A stretch of DNA of 64,000 bases from Curtobacterium sp. MCBA15_001 (GTDB taxonomy: Bacteria > Actinomycetota > Actinomycetes > Actinomycetales > Microbacteriaceae): positions 1-64,000 of the forward strand of contig NZ_MJGI01000007.1 of NCBI RefSeq assembly GCF_001864835.1, written 5' to 3'. The first letter of the stretch is position 1. Each line of letters starts with the position of its first letter. Below the pieces are notes generated by a model. That model did no database searches and was not told where the DNA came from. It was given only the letters and a program-made list of their open reading frames with translations. Positions 41,797-50,308 of the stretch are shown one piece after another. The position numbers were made by a program, and so were the translations under genes.

Positions 41797-41802
41797 TAGA
41801 GT
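41797..41802 (+). promoter_or_regulatory. -10 box of the flippase-like gene at 41812
   Basis: TAGAGT lies 9 nt before ATG 41812, giving a leaderless or nearly leaderless transcript. Confidence 0.45.
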
Positions 41803-41811
41803 TGGCGACCG

Positions 41812-42852
41812 ATGGACAGACGACAGCCGACGGGTCCCGTTCCGCCACCCCCCGCCCCCGGGCCCGGCACGGCGGGGTCCCCTCGGCGACCCCGCCGCGA
41901 GCGTGTCCTCACCGTGGTGAAGTGGGTCGCAGCGGTCGTCGCGATCGGCCTGCTCGCGCTGGGCATCGCCCGGCAGTGGGAGGCGATCGTCGCCGACTTC
42001 GCCCGCCTCGACGCCGTGACGGTGACCGTGGGGCTCGTCACGACCCTCGCCGCGCTCGTCACGAACATGCTGTCCTGGCGGGCGATGATGGCCGCCACCG
42101 GTGCGCGGGTTCGGCTCGCGCCGGCGGCGTCGATCTTCTTCGTGGGCCAGCTCGGCAAGTACATCCCCGGCGGCGTGTGGTCGATCGCGGCGCAGGCGGA
42201 GCTCGGCCGGTCCCACGGCCTCGCGCGGACCGGCAGCGCGGTGGCCTCGCTGGCCTCGATGCTGGTGAGCATGGTCACCGCTGCCCTCGTCGGGATCGTG
42301 GCGCTGCTGGTGTCGGCGACCGACGGTCTGGCGCACTACTGGTGGCTCGCGGTCGTCGTCGTGCTCGGGCTCGTGGCGCTCACCCCGCCGGTGCTGAGCC
42401 GGTTGATCGCGCTCGCCTTCCGGGTCCTGCGTCGACCGTCGGCGTCCGTCCGGCTCACCTGGTCGGGAACGGCGATGTCGATGACCTGGTCCGTCGCCAT
42501 GTGGGTGCTGTACGGCGTCCAGGCCACCGTCGTCCTGCGGGCGTTCGGCGCCGCGGACCCGTCGCTGTTCGCGGTGGCGACCGGGGCGTACGCCGTCGCG
42601 TGGCTCGTCGGGTTCCTGGTCGTCATCGCACCAGCGGGTCTCGGCCCACGGGAAGGCGTGCTGCTCCTGCTGCTCGCCGGCATCGTGTCGCCCTCCGGCG
42701 GTGCCGCACTGGCCCTGGCGGTGGTCAGTCGGGTGTTCATGACCCTCGGCGACCTGCTGCTGGCCGCACTCGGGTCGGCTCTGGCCGTGCGCCACCGACG
42801 CGCGGCGCGTCGACGGGTCACCGCCGGTGATCTCCCGGACCGCCACTGGTAG
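41812..42852 (+). CDS. Lysylphosphatidylglycerol synthase-type (UPF0104/AglD) membrane protein
   Basis: This 346 aa protein has eight hydrophobic segments and no catalytic soluble domain. The family signature VGQLGKYIPGGVWSIAAQAEL and the later APAGLGPREGVLLLLL match the LPG_synthase_TM fold. Stand-alone members are thought to flip lipids or polyprenyl-linked sugars. A Pro-rich basic N-terminus of ~30 residues precedes the first segment. Placed between envelope-glycan genes, it probably handles a lipid-linked intermediate. Confidence 0.82.
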   Translation: MDRRQPTGPVPPPPAPGPGTAGSPRRPRRERVLTVVKWVAAVVAIGLLALGIARQWEAIVADFARLDAVTVTVGLVTTLAALVTNMLSWRAMMAATGARVRLAPAASIFFVGQLGKYIPGGVWSIAAQAELGRSHGLARTGSAVASLASMLVSMVTAALVGIVALLVSATDGLAHYWWLAVVVVLGLVALTPPVLSRLIALAFRVLRRPSASVRLTWSGTAMSMTWSVAMWVLYGVQATVVLRAFGAADPSLFAVATGAYAVAWLVGFLVVIAPAGLGPREGVLLLLLAGIVSPSGGAALALAVVSRVFMTLGDLLLAALGSALAVRHRRAARRRVTAGDLPDRHW

Positions 42853-42855
42853 CCT
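42850..42855 (+). promoter_or_regulatory. -10 box of the GT4 gene at 42911
   Basis: TAGCCT overlaps the stop codon of the preceding gene. The leader would be about 48 nt and holds GAGGAG (42896-42901) before ATG 42911. Confidence 0.4.
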
Positions 42856-42910
42856 CGCTGTCGACCCAGCCGGGGACTCCCCCGTCCGACCACCCGAGGA
42901 GCCCGACCAG

Positions 42911-44053
42911 ATGACGACCCTCCGCGTGATCGTTGACCAGGTGATCGCCCCGGTCCCCGGCGGCATCGGTCGGTACGCGGAGGAACTCACCCGCCAGCTC
43001 GTCGCGGCGGCTCCCGCGGGCTGCGACGTCGAGGCGATCGTCTCGGCTGCCCCCGCCTCGGACATCGACCACCTGCGCCGGCTCCTGCCGGGCCTGGCCG
43101 GGCTCGAACGGCTCGCCCTCCCCCGCCGCGAGCTGGCCCTCGCCTGGCAGGGCGGCATGGTCGGCAGCGCCGCCCAGGGCATGGTGCACGCCCCGAGCGT
43201 CCTGGCGCCGCTGGTGAAGCACAACCGCTTCCAGGAACCCGGGCGGCAGACGGTGGTGACCGTCCACGACACCGTGCCGTGGACGCATCCTGAGACCCTC
43301 ACCACCCGTGGTGTGCACTTCCACAAGGCGATGGTCAAGCGGGCGTTCAAGCACGCCGACGCGGTCGTCGTCCCGACGCACGCGGTGGCGGCGCAGCTCA
43401 ACGAGGTGCACCGGTTCGACGAGCGCCTGCGGGTGATCGGCGGCGCCCCGAGCGGGCGACTCCGCGTCCCGGTCGACGCCGACCTGCGCGCCGAGCGGCT
43501 GGGGCTGCCCGAGCGCTACGTGCTGGCCGTCGGGACCCTCGAACCGCGCAAGGGCCTGGCCGACCTGATCCGGGCGATGGCACACCCCGACGCCCCGAAG
43601 GACGTCCCGCTCGTCATCGCCGGACCGGACGGCTGGGGTGACGTGGACGTCGTCGCCACCGCCGAGCAGGCCGGACTCGCGGCCGACCGCGTGAAGGTGC
43701 TCGGACGCGTGGACGACCCCGACCTGGCCGTGGTCTACGACCGGGCGACGGTGTTCGTGTTCCCGAGCCTCGCCGAGGGCTTCGGCCTGCCCGTGATCGA
43801 GGCGATGAGCCTGGGGACTCCGGTGATCCACTCCGACGACCCCGCCGTCAGCGAGGTCGCCTCGGACGCCGGTGTCCGCGTCGAGACCAACCCGCGCGAG
43901 CAGTACCCGCAGCGGCTAGCCCAGGCCGTGTTCCAGGTCGTCAACGACCCGCTGCTCGCCAGCCAGCTCGCGATCGCCGGACCGGACCGCGCCCGGATGT
44001 TCGACTGGCACGACGCGGCCCTCGAGACCTGGCAGCTGCACGCCGACCTCTGA
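42911..44053 (+). CDS. GT4 glycosyltransferase
   Basis: This 380 aa GT-B enzyme has the N-terminal IVDQVIAPVPGGIGRYAEEL, central VGTLEPRKGLADLI and PSLAEGFGLPVIEAMSLGTP with the conserved Glu pair. It is similar in layout to the gene at 30161. It likely transfers mannose or rhamnose in the cytoplasm. ATG 42911 with GAGGAG is preferred to the in-frame start at 42827, which would overlap the flippase gene. Confidence 0.87.
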   Translation: MTTLRVIVDQVIAPVPGGIGRYAEELTRQLVAAAPAGCDVEAIVSAAPASDIDHLRRLLPGLAGLERLALPRRELALAWQGGMVGSAAQGMVHAPSVLAPLVKHNRFQEPGRQTVVTVHDTVPWTHPETLTTRGVHFHKAMVKRAFKHADAVVVPTHAVAAQLNEVHRFDERLRVIGGAPSGRLRVPVDADLRAERLGLPERYVLAVGTLEPRKGLADLIRAMAHPDAPKDVPLVIAGPDGWGDVDVVATAEQAGLAADRVKVLGRVDDPDLAVVYDRATVFVFPSLAEGFGLPVIEAMSLGTPVIHSDDPAVSEVASDAGVRVETNPREQYPQRLAQAVFQVVNDPLLASQLAIAGPDRARMFDWHDAALETWQLHADL

Positions 44054-44168
44054 CCGACGCGCCTGGCAGTCCCGCCGCCGGGATCCCGAGCATCACGGGA
44101 GCGCATCGATCCCCCACCGCACCGTGTCGTCGGCCGACGGTGTCTCCCCCTCCTGCCATCATCGCCAC

Positions 44169-44810
44169 ATGGCTCGTCGACTCCATGCCCCGGTCCTCTC
44201 CGCAGCCCTCGTGCTCGGCGTCGGGCTGACCGCCCTGCTCACCGGCTGCTCGGACGGGTCGTCCCCTGCACCCAGCGCCTCGTCCTCGAGCAGCGCCGAC
44301 GGCTCGCAGGACACCGGCTCGACCCCCGGCGGCGACCAGACGAGCGACGACAGCGCCACGTCGGGCACCGGCAACGGCAGCGGCGTCGAGGACCCGGGAA
44401 CGATCGACTGGGCCGCCGTGACCCAGCAGGGCATCGCCGGGGCGGGCGGCGGCTCGGTCGTGTCCGTCTCCGGGGCCGGGGACTCGTGGACCGTGGTCGT
44501 CGTCGGTCCGGACGGGTCCGAGACCCAGTCCGTCGTGTCGGCGGCGCTCGGGCGGGTGACCTCGGGGCCGTTCCCGAAGGCGGTCGACGCGGCCACCGGG
44601 ACGGCCGACCTGGCGCGCGCGACCGCTGCGAAGACCGACGCAGCGACCGCGGCGACGACCGCGCTGCAGACCGTGTCCGGCAGCAAGCTCTCGGCGCTGA
44701 CCCTCGGCGGCACGGCTGCTGCTCCGGTCTGGACCGCATCGGTCACCGCCGGTGGCACGACCAGCACCGTGACGGTCGACGGCCTGACGGGCGCGGCCAC
44801 GGCCTCCTGA
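44169..44810 (+). CDS. Lipoprotein with a PepSY-like domain
   Basis: This 213 aa protein has a signal peptide (VLSAALVLGVGLTALLTGC) ending in a lipobox with Cys27-28, so it should be lipid-anchored on the outer face. A Ser/Asp/Gly-rich linker (~50 residues) follows. Residues ~75-210 contain two weak repeats resembling PepSY folds (SGDSWTVVVVGPDGSET and APVWTASVTAGGTTSTVTV). PepSY domains often inhibit peptidases or sense the envelope. ATG 44169 begins the signal peptide. No partner is apparent next to it. Confidence 0.72.
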   Translation: MARRLHAPVLSAALVLGVGLTALLTGCSDGSSPAPSASSSSSADGSQDTGSTPGGDQTSDDSATSGTGNGSGVEDPGTIDWAAVTQQGIAGAGGGSVVSVSGAGDSWTVVVVGPDGSETQSVVSAALGRVTSGPFPKAVDAATGTADLARATAAKTDAATAATTALQTVSGSKLSALTLGGTAAAPVWTASVTAGGTTSTVTVDGLTGAATAS

Positions 44811-44858
44811 CCGTCCCGCGCGGTCCGGCACGTCCGCGCCGGACGTGACCGCGGGTCA
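44807..44858. terminator. Imperfect hairpin between the lipoprotein gene and purE
   Basis: Nested inverted repeats (outer ctgac/gtcag, middle cccgcg/cgcggg, inner cgtccg/cggacg) span the two convergent stop codons and could terminate both genes. Confidence 0.5.
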
Positions 44859-45365
44859 GAGCGCTTCGCGCAGCGCCTGCGCCTTCCGTTCGACGACGTC
44901 CTCGAGTCCCGCCGCGTACTGCGCGAGCCGCTCGGCCACGGCGACGTCGGCGCTGCCGATGATCCGGGCGGCGAAGAGCCCGGCGTTCGCCGCACCGTTG
45001 ATCGCCATCGTCGCGACGGGGACACCCGCCGGCATCTGCACGATCGACAGGAGCGAGTCGAGTCCGTCGAGCCGCGCCAGCTGGACCGGGACGCCGATCA
45101 CGGGCAGCGTCGTCATCGCGGCGACCATGCCCGGCAGGTGTGCAGCCCCGCCCGCGCCGGCGATCACGACCCGGATCCCTCGCCCGGCGGCACCGCGCGC
45201 GAACCGTGTCATCTTGTCCGGGGTGCGGTGCGCGGAGACCACGTCGGCCTCGAACGGGATGCCCAGTTCGGTGAGCAGGTCGGCGGCGGCACGCATCGTG
45301 GGCCAGTCCGAGTCGGAGCCCATGATGATCGAGACGAGCGGCGCAGGAGCAGTGGTGTCGGTCAC
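44856..45365 (-). CDS. purE: N5-carboxyaminoimidazole ribonucleotide mutase
   Basis: PurE converts N5-CAIR to CAIR in purine synthesis, after PurK. The protein is 169 aa, the normal class I length. It has [24 protein letters not shown] (catalytic His) and [18 protein letters not shown] 45365 lies 7 nt after a TAGGCT -10 box, so it has its own promoter. It is separated from purK by a secreted GH6 gene, although the two are normally adjacent or fused. Confidence 0.96.
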   Translation of the reverse strand: MTDTTAPAPLVSIIMGSDSDWPTMRAAADLLTELGIPFEADVVSAHRTPDKMTRFARGAAGRGIRVVIAGAGGAAHLPGMVAAMTTLPVIGVPVQLARLDGLDSLLSIVQMPAGVPVATMAINGAANAGLFAARIIGSADVAVAERLAQYAAGLEDVVERKAQALREAL

Positions 45366-45372
45366 GCCGACG

Positions 45373-45378
45373 AGCCTA
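45373..45378 (-). promoter_or_regulatory. -10 box of purE (leaderless)
   Basis: The minus strand reads TAGGCT with 7 nt to GTG 45365. Confidence 0.5.
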
Positions 45379-45411
45379 GCGGCGCCCCGGACGCCGGCAG
45401 CGGGGCGGGCC

Positions 45412-47082
45412 TCAGCGCACCGCAACCGTCCGACATCCCAGCGAGGCGTCACCGCCGGGGCCGAGCCCGGTCGCGGTCACGCACACCCGGTGGCTCCCGG
45501 ACGGACTGACGACCCGCGTCGCGAACCCGTGCGACGGCCCGGCCGCGTGGACCCGGTCGACGTCCGGCCGCGCGCTGTCGGCGGCGATCCGCGCGGCGCG
45601 CGCACCGTCGACGGTGACGGTGACCGTCACGGCCGACGTCACCTGGTCGCGGTCGAACGCCCATCCGGACACGTCGACCCGGCCGCGCGACGGTGACGCC
45701 GCGCCGTCGAAGGCGCCGAGGGGTGCGCTCGCGGCGACGATGACGGTCCGGCAGACGGGGGTGCTGTCGACACCGGGACCGCGGTTCGCGCCGGTGACGC
45801 AGACGCTGTGCGTCCCCGCCCCGCCGGGCACGATCGCGGACCAGCCGTGGGCCTGACCTGCCCCGGACGGCAGACCGACCAGGTCGGTCCGCCGTTGGTC
45901 GGCGGTCAGGGTCCGGACCGATCGACCGTCGACCGTCACCGTGACGGCGAGTGCGGCCGACGGCTCGTCCTCGTCCAGACCCCAACCGGACACGGCGACC
46001 CCCGCCATGGCGACGTCGGCCCGCTCGAACGCCACGACGGGCGAGTGCGGCACGTCGCCGACCGCGGCGGTCGGAGCCGGCGGTGTCCCGAGCTGCGCGG
46101 CGCGCACCAGGGCCTGCGCGTAGGACGACCACCACGTCCCGGCCGCCGGACCACCGTTGCAGGTGCCGTCGCTCGCACCCGGGGTCTTCACCCAGAGCAG
46201 TGCGTCGAGCGCGGTCCCGTCCGCGACGACCCGTGGCGACGTGCCGAGGCCGGCGCCGGGGGCGTTGCACCAGGTGCCGCGCCACCCCGTGCCGTTCCGC
46301 GAGGTGTCGATGACGTAGTGCGAGCCTCCCGTCAGGGCCGACACCTGCTCGGCGTAGGCCTGCTCGCGCGCGGTGGGGTAGTAGTTCGCGACGTTCGTGA
46401 AGAAGCCGCGCGCGGTCCGCACCCCGGCTGCCTCGAGCCGGCCCGCCATGGCCGCGGGCTGGATCCAGTTCGAGTTGCCCGCGTCCAGGTAGGCGGGGAC
46501 GCCCGCGGCGGTGAAGGCCGCGACCTCGCGGGCGAGGATGCGGTACCGCTGCTGGTCGAGGGTGCTCGTGCACCGCGGGTCGCTCAGCATCGCCAGGGAG
46601 TCCGGCTCCACCACGACGGCGGACCGGGTGCCCGCGACGGCGCGGACGATCTGGTCGACCCACGCGCCGTACGCGGCCTCGTCGAAGCCGCCGGACGAGT
46701 ACCCGCCGCAGTCGCGGTCCGGGATCGCGTAGGTCACGAAGACGGCGGTGGTGTTCGTCGCGGCGGCCCCGGCGGTCGCCGCAGCGATCGTCTTCGTCAG
46801 GGTCGTGCCGGTCGTCCACTCGCCGAGCCAGGTGGCCACCGGGTACCGGGCGATCGTGGACGCGGCGGTGGCCCCGGCTGGGTCCGTGGCGGCGAGTGCC
46901 GTAGCGGCCTTCGCGGCCTCGCTCGTCGGCGACCGGTACTGTCCGGCCCCGAACAGCTGCGCGGACGTGCGCGAGCGGAGGTCGGTCGCGCTCGTCGCGG
47001 CGTCGGCGGTGGTCGGTGTGATCACGCTGGCGAGCACCGCGACGAGCGCGATCCCGGCAGCGGCGACCGTCGTGGTGCGCAT
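45412..47082 (-). CDS. Secreted glycoside hydrolase family 6 protein with two GWAxDxD modules
   Basis: This 556 aa protein has a signal peptide (residues 1-29, ending ADAAT). Residues ~35-335 form a GH6 domain (cellobiohydrolase/endoglucanase family): [12 protein letters not shown] carries the likely acid Asp124, VVVEPDSLA follows, then [10 protein letters not shown] and [14 protein letters not shown] with the late Asp. So a beta-1,4-glucanase or related activity on an exported glycan is predicted. Residues ~344-450 and 451-556 are two modules with GW(G/A)(L/F)D, R-x-D and a Cys pair, the same type as in the protein at 17340. AGGGGAA precedes the ATG. It lies between purE and purK. Confidence 0.88.
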   Translation of the reverse strand: MRTTTVAAAGIALVAVLASVITPTTADAATSATDLRSRTSAQLFGAGQYRSPTSEAAKAATALAATDPAGATAASTIARYPVATWLGEWTTGTTLTKTIAAATAGAAATNTTAVFVTYAIPDRDCGGYSSGGFDEAAYGAWVDQIVRAVAGTRSAVVVEPDSLAMLSDPRCTSTLDQQRYRILAREVAAFTAAGVPAYLDAGNSNWIQPAAMAGRLEAAGVRTARGFFTNVANYYPTAREQAYAEQVSALTGGSHYVIDTSRNGTGWRGTWCNAPGAGLGTSPRVVADGTALDALLWVKTPGASDGTCNGGPAAGTWWSSYAQALVRAAQLGTPPAPTAAVGDVPHSPVVAFERADVAMAGVAVSGWGLDEDEPSAALAVTVTVDGRSVRTLTADQRRTDLVGLPSGAGQAHGWSAIVPGGAGTHSVCVTGANRGPGVDSTPVCRTVIVAASAPLGAFDGAASPSRGRVDVSGWAFDRDQVTSAVTVTVTVDGARAARIAADSARPDVDRVHAAGPSHGFATRVVSPSGSHRVCVTATGLGPGGDASLGCRTVAVR

Positions 47083-47206
47083 GCGGTGGTTCCCCTGGTG
47101 GTTCGGTGTCCCGGACCCTGCAATGGCACCACCGGACGGCAGCGACGACCAGCCGCCAGTCCGGGTGCCACCCGTCGAGGTGGCACCCGATGAGGAGGCC
47201 GTCCGC

Positions 47207-48343
47207 TCAGTCGTCGAAGTGGGCTGCCGCTGCGCGGGCCCGGTAGACGACGTCGTCGACGTCGTCCCCGACGACCGTGACGTGGCCGATCTTCCGCCCC
47301 GGTCGCGGTGCCTTGCCGTAGAAGTGGAACTTCGCCTCGGGGAACGCCGCGAGCGCGTCGGGGTACCGCCCCGCGAGGTCGCCGTCGGCCGGTCCCCCGA
47401 GCACGTTCACCATGACCGCGTGCGGGGCGTGCGCACCCGTGGCCCCGAGGGGCAGGTCGAGAACTGCGCGGAGGTGCTGCTCGAACTGGCTCGTCGTGGC
47501 GCCGTCGATCGACCAGTGCCCGGTGTTGTGCGGACGCATCGCGAGCTCGTTGACCAGGATCCGCTCGTCACCGGTCTGGAACAGCTCGACGGCGAGCACC
47601 CCGGTCACCCCCAGTTCCTCGGCGATGCGCACGGCGAGCGACTCGGCCGTGTCCGCGAGACGACCGGCGCTGTCCGGGGCCGGGGCGATCACCTCGGCGC
47701 AGACGCCGTCGCGTTGCACGGTCTCGACCAGCGGCCAGGCGGCCACCTCGCCCGAGGGACGTCGTGCCACGGACTGGGCGAGTTCGCGCGTGAACGGCAC
47801 GAGCTCCTCGACGAGCAGGGCCTGGTCGCCGCCGGCCTCGGCCACCGCGGTGAACCAGTCCTCGACCTCGGACGGGTCGGTCACGACGCGGACGCCCTTG
47901 CCGTCGTAGCCACCCCGTGCGGTCTTGACGACGGCGCGACCACCGTGCTCGGCGATGAACGCGGCGAGCGCGTCGGCGTCCTGCACGGCGGCCCAGTCCG
48001 GCACCGGCACCCCGAGGTCGGACAGCCGCTGGCGCATCACGATCTTGTCCTGCGCGACCGCGAGCGCGTCGGGTCCCGGGTGGACGTCGACGCCGGCGTC
48101 GACGAGCGCACGGAGGACGTCCTGGGGCACGTGCTCGTGGTCGAAGGTCACGACGTCCACGTCGCGCGCGAAGGACAGCACCGTGTCGGTGTCGTGGTAG
48201 TCGCCCTCGGCCGTCGCCGCGATCCCCGCGGACATGTCCGGTCCTTCGGCCAGGACCCGGATGTCGACCCCGAGCTCCACCGCCGCCGGCACCATCATCC
48301 GAGCGAGCTGTCCGCCACCGATCACGCCGACGCGCAGGGTCAT
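47207..48343 (-). CDS. purK: N5-carboxyaminoimidazole ribonucleotide synthase
   Basis: PurK uses ATP and bicarbonate to carboxylate AIR. The protein is 378 aa with an ATP-grasp fold: VGVIGGGQLARMM, AVVKTARGGYDGKGV, LLVEELVPFTRELA and LAMRPHNTGHWSIDGA. ATG 48343 has GGAAGGA upstream. It would normally sit next to purE, but here a GH6 gene of 1.7 kb intervenes on the same strand. It diverges from gtrA. Confidence 0.95.
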   Translation of the reverse strand: MTLRVGVIGGGQLARMMVPAAVELGVDIRVLAEGPDMSAGIAATAEGDYHDTDTVLSFARDVDVVTFDHEHVPQDVLRALVDAGVDVHPGPDALAVAQDKIVMRQRLSDLGVPVPDWAAVQDADALAAFIAEHGGRAVVKTARGGYDGKGVRVVTDPSEVEDWFTAVAEAGGDQALLVEELVPFTRELAQSVARRPSGEVAAWPLVETVQRDGVCAEVIAPAPDSAGRLADTAESLAVRIAEELGVTGVLAVELFQTGDERILVNELAMRPHNTGHWSIDGATTSQFEQHLRAVLDLPLGATGAHAPHAVMVNVLGGPADGDLAGRYPDALAAFPEAKFHFYGKAPRPGRKIGHVTVVGDDVDDVVYRARAAAAHFDD

Positions 48344-48393
48344 GCTGAACGTTCCTTCCGTGCCTTCCCACGTCCCGGGAGGCGGCACTCGTC

Positions 48394-48399
48394 TACAAT
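48394..48399 (+). promoter_or_regulatory. -10 box of gtrA
   Basis: TACAAT is close to the sigma-70 consensus. The leader would be about 65 nt with AGGAGG ahead of GTG 48473. Confidence 0.5.
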
Positions 48400-48472
48400 C
48401 TCGGAGGCTGCCACGGCAGCACCACCGCCCGGCCGGGCGGTCGGGTCAACTCTACGGACACCAGGAGGCACC

Positions 48473-48967
48473 GTGCGGCGACTCATCGCGCAGCTGGCCC
48501 GGTTCGGCGTCGTCGGAGCCGTCGGGTTCGTCGTGGACACCGTGCTGTTCAACGTGCTGCGCGCGACCGTGTTCGGCCCGGAGGACCACCAGGCGGGCCC
48601 GGTCATCGCGAAGGTGATCTCGACCACGGTCGCCATCTTCGTCAACTGGATGGGGAACCGCTACTGGACGTTCCGCGACCAGCGCCGTGACGTCGCCACC
48701 CGCGAGGGCCTGGAGTTCATCGTCGTGTCCCTCGGCGGCATGGCGATCTCGCTCGGCTGCCTGGGGGTCTCCCACTACCTGCTCGGCTTCACCTCGGCCC
48801 TCGCCGACAACGTGTCGGGGAACGTCATCGGCCTCGTGCTGGGGACGGCCTTCCGCTTCTGGCTCTACCGCGTCTGGGTGTACCACCCCGACCGGGTCAC
48901 GGGTGACGCGTCCGGTCAGCACCAGGGCGACGGCGTGTCCTCGACCCCGGAGCACTCGTCCGTCTGA
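48473..48967 (+). CDS. gtrA: GtrA-family membrane protein
   Basis: This 164 aa protein has four membrane segments: FGVVGAVGFVVDTVLFNVL, VIAKVISTTVAIFVNWMGNR, FIVVSLGGMAISLGCLGV and VIGLVLGTAFRFWLYRVWVY. The conserved NRYWTF after segment two is typical of GtrA, which is proposed to flip polyprenyl-phosphate-linked sugars to the outer face. It starts at GTG with AGGAGG. The polyprenyl-phosphate sugar synthases and GT-C-like proteins elsewhere in this locus are the natural partners. Confidence 0.85.
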   Translation: MRRLIAQLARFGVVGAVGFVVDTVLFNVLRATVFGPEDHQAGPVIAKVISTTVAIFVNWMGNRYWTFRDQRRDVATREGLEFIVVSLGGMAISLGCLGVSHYLLGFTSALADNVSGNVIGLVLGTAFRFWLYRVWVYHPDRVTGDASGQHQGDGVSSTPEHSSV

Positions 48968-48985
48968 CCGACGCACGGCACCCGG

Positions 48986-48991
48986 TAGGCT
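48986..48991 (+). promoter_or_regulatory. -10 box of the GT4 gene at 49059
   Basis: TAGGCT would give a leader of about 60 nt with GGAGG before ATG 49059. Confidence 0.45.
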
Positions 48992-49058
48992 CGCGGCGAC
49001 CCCGACCCGTGCCGTGCGACTGCCCGTCGGCAGGTGCACAACCCACCGACGGAGGCCC

Positions 49059-50234
49059 ATGACCCACCGTGCCCGGCCACGACTGCTCGTGCTCGCATCC
49101 ACCTTCCCCGCGCACGCGGACGACGGCGTCCCCGCGTTCGTCCTCGACCTCGCACGGCAGGAGGCGCTCGACTTCGAGACGGTCGTGCTCACTCCCCGGG
49201 TCCCCGACGCTCGCCAGACCGAGGTCGTCGACGGCATCAGGGTCGTCCGTTTCCCCTACTTCCCCCGAGCGTTCGAGGACCTGGCGCACGGTGCGATCCT
49301 CGACAACCTCCGGGAGCGACGGACCCGGTTCCTGCAGGTGCCCGCACTGCTCGTCGCCCAGTACCTCGCAGTGCGACGTGCTGTCCGGACGTTCCGCCCT
49401 GACGTCGTCCACGCGCACTGGTTGGTCCCCCAGGGTCTCGTCGCCGCGCTCGCGGCACGACGTGTCCCGCTCGTCGTCACCACCCACGGTGGGGACGTGT
49501 ACGCACTCCGCGCCGCCCCCCTCGTCCGGCTCAAACGCTGGGTCCTGGGCCGCGCTGCCCACGTCACCACGGTGAACGGAGAGATGCGGGAGCAGCTCAC
49601 CGACTGGGGCGTCCCGGAGGCGCGGTCGAGCGTCGTGCCGATGGGTGTCGACCTGGCACCAGCTGCACTGGCTCGCGCGCGCGTCGACCGTCGGCCGGGT
49701 CGGGTGGTGGCCGTCGGTCGCCTGGTCGAGAAGAAGGGGTTCGGCCTCCTGGTCGAAGCGCTGCGGACCATCGGTGACGTCCCCTGGGAACTCGTCATGA
49801 TCGGTGACGGCCCCTGGCGGGCACGGCTGCAGCGCCAGGCCGACGGCCTCCCCGTGACGTTCCTCGGCCAGCGGGGGAAGACCGAGGTGCTCGCCGCCCT
49901 CGCGTCGGCCACCGTCGTCGTGGTGCCCTCCGTGCCCGCGGAGAACGGCGACCAGGAGGGCCTCCCGGTCACCCTGCTCGAGGCGGCGGCGGTCGGTGCC
50001 GGGATCGTGGCGAGCGACCTGCCCGGGATCCGGGACGTCGTCGTCGATGGCGTGTCCGGCCTGTTGGTGCCCCCGGGCGACATCGCGGCGCTGACCGCGG
50101 CGGTGCGCCGGGTGCTCACCGACAGCGCAGCACGCGATCGCTTCGGTGCCGCGGCGACGACCGCTGCTGCGGCGTTCTCCGGGACGGTGATCGGCGAACG
50201 CTACCGCGCCGTGCTCCACGACGCGGTCGGCTGA
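49059..50234 (+). CDS. GT4 glycosyltransferase
   Basis: This 391 aa GT-B enzyme has LVLASTFPAHADDGVPAFV at the N-terminus, HAHWLVPQGLVAALAA, VTTHGGDVYALR, GRLVEKKGFGLLVEAL and the sugar-nucleotide block ENGDQEGLPVTLLEAAAVG. It is of the group that includes capsule and exopolysaccharide mannosyl and glucosyl transferases. ATG 49059 follows GGAGG. It converges with ugd; a 16-nt perfect palindrome (50255-50270) in the gap is the only terminator-like structure. Confidence 0.87.
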   Translation: MTHRARPRLLVLASTFPAHADDGVPAFVLDLARQEALDFETVVLTPRVPDARQTEVVDGIRVVRFPYFPRAFEDLAHGAILDNLRERRTRFLQVPALLVAQYLAVRRAVRTFRPDVVHAHWLVPQGLVAALAARRVPLVVTTHGGDVYALRAAPLVRLKRWVLGRAAHVTTVNGEMREQLTDWGVPEARSSVVPMGVDLAPAALARARVDRRPGRVVAVGRLVEKKGFGLLVEALRTIGDVPWELVMIGDGPWRARLQRQADGLPVTFLGQRGKTEVLAALASATVVVVPSVPAENGDQEGLPVTLLEAAAVGAGIVASDLPGIRDVVVDGVSGLLVPPGDIAALTAAVRRVLTDSAARDRFGAAATTAAAAFSGTVIGERYRAVLHDAVG

Positions 50235-50254
50235 GCACGACGCCCCATCGTCCG

Positions 50255-50270
50255 GTCCGAGGCCTCGGAC
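50255..50270. terminator. Short palindrome between the GT4 gene and ugd
   Basis: gtccgagg followed at once by cctcggac is a perfect 8+8 palindrome between convergent genes. It is a weak candidate for a bidirectional terminator. Confidence 0.35.
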
Positions 50271-50308
50271 GGAAGGACCGCTCGGGCGCCAGGGCGGCAG
50301 CGGGTCGG

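Noticed and set aside
39853..41812. Insertion sequence scar between rmlD and the flippase gene
   Set aside because: Gene remnants suggest recombination, but no transposase, terminal inverted repeats or target duplications can be seen.
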